A stretch of 64,000 nt of DNA from Phocoena phocoena (taxonomy: Eukaryota > Chordata > Mammalia > Artiodactyla > Phocoenidae). The stretch is from NCBI RefSeq assembly GCF_963924675.1, contig NC_089232.1:54767229-54831228 (forward strand), in the 5' to 3' direction. Positions 61,570-64,000 of the stretch are shown here, in pieces (position 1 is the first letter of the stretch; the number at the start of each line of letters is the position of its first letter). Made by a program: the position numbers and the translations under genes. The notes below the pieces were generated by a model, which was not told the DNA's origin, did not search any database, and worked only from the letters and a program-made list of their open reading frames with translations.

Positions 61570-61880
61570 CAAGAGACTGGTAACAACCCAAAGCCCTAAC
61601 CATTAGGGATTAAATCAGTTACACTCAACCATAATGTGGTTTACTCTGCAGCCATTAAATGGAAAGAAATAGTTCAGGGTGCCTGATATTGAATGACTTG
61701 GTAGATATAGTTTAGATGAAGAAAAATCAAGGTGCACAGCAGTATATGTAATATGCATATTTGTTGGGGGAAAAAAATCAAACGAAAGGTAAGTACTTAA
61801 TGCACTGAATTTTTTATAAGAGAAAGCTAAGATACTTTTGCATAGTTTTCTATGAGGAGAGGCACTGGGCAGTCTAGTGT
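61570..61880 (+). mobile_element. Old L1 3' remnant, sense
   Basis: 'aaccattagggattaaatcagttacactcaaccataatgtggtttactctgcagccattaaatgg' is a decayed L1 3' UTR phrase. Confidence 0.5.
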
Positions 61881-62001
61881 GTTTCTTATAATATTTATTA
61901 ATTTTTTCCATAAAAATATCTAATAAGTACCAAAAGGATATGAGCTTATTTAACATAAAATGTCCAGTAAATGTTCAATAAATCTGTAACTTATTTATTG
62001 A

Positions 62002-62049
62002 GGATAAAGTAAGGATAGAATAAGGGATAAAGTAAGGGATAGAGTAAGG
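62002..62049 (+). repeat. Minisatellite, about 4 units of 12 bp
   Basis: The units ggataaagtaa, ggatagaataag, ggataaagtaag and ggatagagtaag follow one another; units 1 and 3 agree, and 2 and 4 nearly do, which hints at a 24-bp higher-order unit. Confidence 0.85.
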
Positions 62050-62154
62050 ACTTTTTAAAAAATTTGATCTTACTGAATATGAAATAGGTATAAAAGAAAA
62101 TTTATAACGTGGTAAGGTTTTAAAAGTATGCAACAAACAAAAGTAATCACTTCT

Positions 62155-62800
62155 CTCCAAAATAATGGGGAAATACCACTACATACCCACAAGGATGGCT
62201 AAAATGAAAAAAAAGACCACAGCAAATGTTGGAAGGGATATAGAGCCACTAGAATGCTTATTTGTTGTTGGGAGTGTAAAATGCTATAACTATTTTGGAA
62301 AACAGTCAGTTTTCTAAGAAGAATTAAAACATATGTCCACAAAAAACCTTGTGTAAGAATGTTCATAGCAGCTTTATTCATGAAAGCCAACAAACGGAAA
62401 CAGTCCCTGTCTGTCAAGAGAAGAATGGATAAACAACCTTGTATATTCAAAAAGAATCAAACTATTGATATGTTGAATAACATGAATGAATCTCATAAGC
62501 TTTATGCTGAGTGAAAAAAGCCAGACACAAAAAGTTATGTAATGCATTATTACATTTATATGAAATTCTGGATTAGACAAAACCAAATTGTGGTGATAGA
62601 AATCAAATCATGGTTGCTTTGGGGATTCAGAATTGACTGGGAAAGGGGCACAAGGGAACTTTCTGGGATGATGGAAAATTACTGAGGCTTCATAGGGTTG
62701 GATTACATGAGTGTATGCATTTGTGAAAATTGATCGAATGGTACACTTAAGGTTTGAGCATTCCACTGTGTGTGAAATACACCCCAATTTTTAAACAATG
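62155..62800 (+). mobile_element. L1 3' end, sense
   Basis: 'ggggaaataccactacatacccacaaggatggctaaaatg', 'tgttcatagcagctttattcatg', 'agagaagaatggataaacaacc', 'gctgagtgaaaaaagccagacac', 'gtgtgtgaaatacaccccaatttttaa' give the ORF2 end and 3' UTR of an old L1. Confidence 0.9.
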
Positions 62801-63094
62801 ATATTTGGGGTCTTCATTAATAGGAGCATGCATCTAGAGTTGCTAAGAAGGGCAAGTTGGGGAATATTTATGTTACCCCTTCAGAGTAATTCTTTAATAG
62901 TTTTGGAGACAGTACTTAACACCAAACGCTATGTTTAGCTTGAGCTTTTTTGTCGGTTGTACAGTTGGAGGACCTATTTTCAGAATCTTGTCAGAGTTCA
63001 GGGGGCAGTATTTATAAAGAGGGAAAAAGTAGCCCTCTCAGATTGGCGCCCCAGAGCTTCACATGCCATGTCTTCTGATAACCATGCTCCAGAC

Positions 63095-63319
63095 CAGTGG
63101 GTCTCAGCTAGGAACCTTTTTTTCCCTCTCAGGGTACATTTGGCAATGTCCAGAGATATTTTTGGTTGTCAGCTGGTGGGAGGAGGAGGTGTTGAGCTAC
63201 TGGCATCTAGTGGGTAGAAGCTATGGAGGCTGCTAAACCCTCTACAATGCACAGGACCGCCTCCACAACAAAGAGGAGCTCATCCAAGCTGCCATTGGTG
63301 CCGACTTCGAGAAACCTCG
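63095..63319 (+). mobile_element. MER20 (hAT-Charlie DNA transposon)
   Basis: From cagtgggtctcagc to cgagaaacctcg the order matches MER20: 'catttggcaatgtccagagatatttttggttgtc', 'gctactggcatctagtgggtagaag', 'ctgctaaaccctctacaatgcacagga' and 'caacaaagag'. The terminal inverted repeat (cagtgg...tctca and tgagaa-like end) is partly decayed. It is an old placental-mammal element, here 392 bases upstream of exon E. Confidence 0.85.
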
Positions 63320-63711
63320 TTTTACATTTGCCCTTACTACTGAAGCTGAGTCAGTCTCAGTCCACCAGGTGCTGACTATACTCAGAGTCCAAATCAATTG
63401 TGGAAACTTGGCATTTTTACAAATTGCATACTTCTTCCCTGTCAGAAGTTAATATTAAATACTTGTAAGTGTATGTAATCTTAAATTTTGAGATAAAATT
63501 CCATGCGTTAAGAGCATTTCCAAAATCCAAATTAAATCTCTTGTTTCTGTTGATTGTTAAATTCTTCAGATGTGAGTTTTGTTCTTAACTTTATTTCATT
63601 AAATCTTCAAATGATCTTTGTTGTCATTCTTTAAAAAATAAATTAAAAGGCTTTATTATCAAATCAGAAGGAATAAATGATAGTAATTTATCTATTTTTC
63701 TCTCTCCACAG

Positions 63712-63801
63712 GATGACAGGGAGTGAATTTTTCTCTCGTTTCCCCGAACTCTATCCCTTTCTTCTCAAACAGTTGGAAACTGTAGCCAATACCGTGGACA
63801 G
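63712..63801 (+). CDS. THADA: THADA internal exon E
   Basis: This 90-base exon follows the strong acceptor ctatttttctctctccacag. Its first G completes the Arg codon begun in exon D (AG|G), then come 29 codons, MTGSEFFSRFPELYPFLLKQ to ETVANTVD, and the first two bases of the next codon before the donor gtaagg. It is symmetric in phase (2-2), so skipping it would keep the frame. THADA in other mammals reads ...NRMTG..FFSRFP.LYPFLLKQLETVANTVD, as I remember it, which confirms both the order and the orientation across the 39.8-kb intron. The Ser after MTG and the Glu after FP are Arg and Ser in human, from memory. Confidence 0.97.
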
Positions 63802-64000
63802 GTAAGGAGAGAATAGGGTGGGGCAAAGTGAAATCAAGGATGTGAATTACTTCAAGATTTTTCCCTCCAGGCAGCAATTTTTAATCAGCTCCTTCCTTGT
63901 AAACATAGATGGATTTTTTTAAAGTCCTTCTTTATTAAATACATCATGTTGCCTGACACTCTGTAGTAGATATGTACCTGAAAGGTTGTATAAAATCGGG
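63802..64000 (+). other. THADA: Start of next THADA intron (partial)
   Basis: It starts gtaaggagag. The remaining 199 bases hold nothing I can name. The next exon, which should continue the split codon after NTVD, lies beyond the window. Confidence 0.9.

Larger units (their letters stand above)
23904..63711 (+). other. THADA: THADA large intron D-E (39,808 bp)
   Basis: It begins gtaagc and ends tttttctctctccacag, with phase 2 on both sides. It holds at least nine SINEs, L1 and L2 remnants, LTR-like sequence and a MER20 copy. About 24200-26000, 33130-34250, 37310-38430, 40280-43570 and 51000-52100 show no repeat I can name. Longer open frames inside it (for example 180 residues at 46866-47408 and 158 at 53063-53539 on the minus strand) have no recognisable domain and overlap repeats or low-constraint sequence. 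I see no nested gene. Confidence 0.92.

Overview
The window is a piece of a mammalian nuclear genome, almost certainly from a cetacean (whale or dolphin). The strongest sign is the repeats. At least a dozen copies of tRNA-derived CHR SINEs, the family of Cetacea and relatives, carry the typical 'cttccctggtgg' head, a gggttcg B-box-like core and an A-rich tail. Cetartiodactyl-type L1 3' ends lie beside them. There are no bacterial-type genes, operons or CRISPR arrays.

The only protein-coding gene I can support is THADA, read on the + strand. Five consecutive internal exons are visible at 8418-8550, 11013-11126, 16617-16739, 23812-23903 and 63712-63801. All have canonical AG/GT borders, compatible phases and an open frame over 552 coding bases (184 codons). 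Neither end of the gene is in the window: 1-8417 is upstream intron and 63802-64000 is the start of the next intron. THADA is a large HEAT/ARM-type protein and, as the counterpart of yeast Trm732, the partner of the methyltransferase FTSJ1 in 2'-O-methylation of tRNA position 32. The first exon here carries the conserved RRSAGIP motif.

The rest, about 99 %, is intron. The introns between the five exons measure about 2.5, 5.5, 7.1 and 39.8 kb. From 12.6 to 16.55 kb the DNA is nearly continuous antisense L1, interrupted by young SINEs and ending about 65 bases before an exon. The 39.8-kb intron holds SINEs, L1 and L2 pieces, MIRs, LTR-like sequence and a MER20 near its 3' end. It also has a stretch around 40.3-43.5 kb without obvious young repeats, which carries two good transcription-factor motif matches. 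There are six simple-repeat tracts of the (GT)n/(AT)n type and one 200-base assembly gap.

I found no previously undescribed system. The most checkable observations are these: two CHR SINEs inserted at one target with three copies of the target sequence; an inverted SINE pair that could form intronic double-stranded RNA; a SINE 50 bases from a THADA 5' splice site; a possible alternative terminal exon at 53.2 kb; and the motif cluster at 42.2-42.7 kb. Repeat family names come from recognition of consensus sequence by eye, and boundaries without a target-site duplication are approximate.
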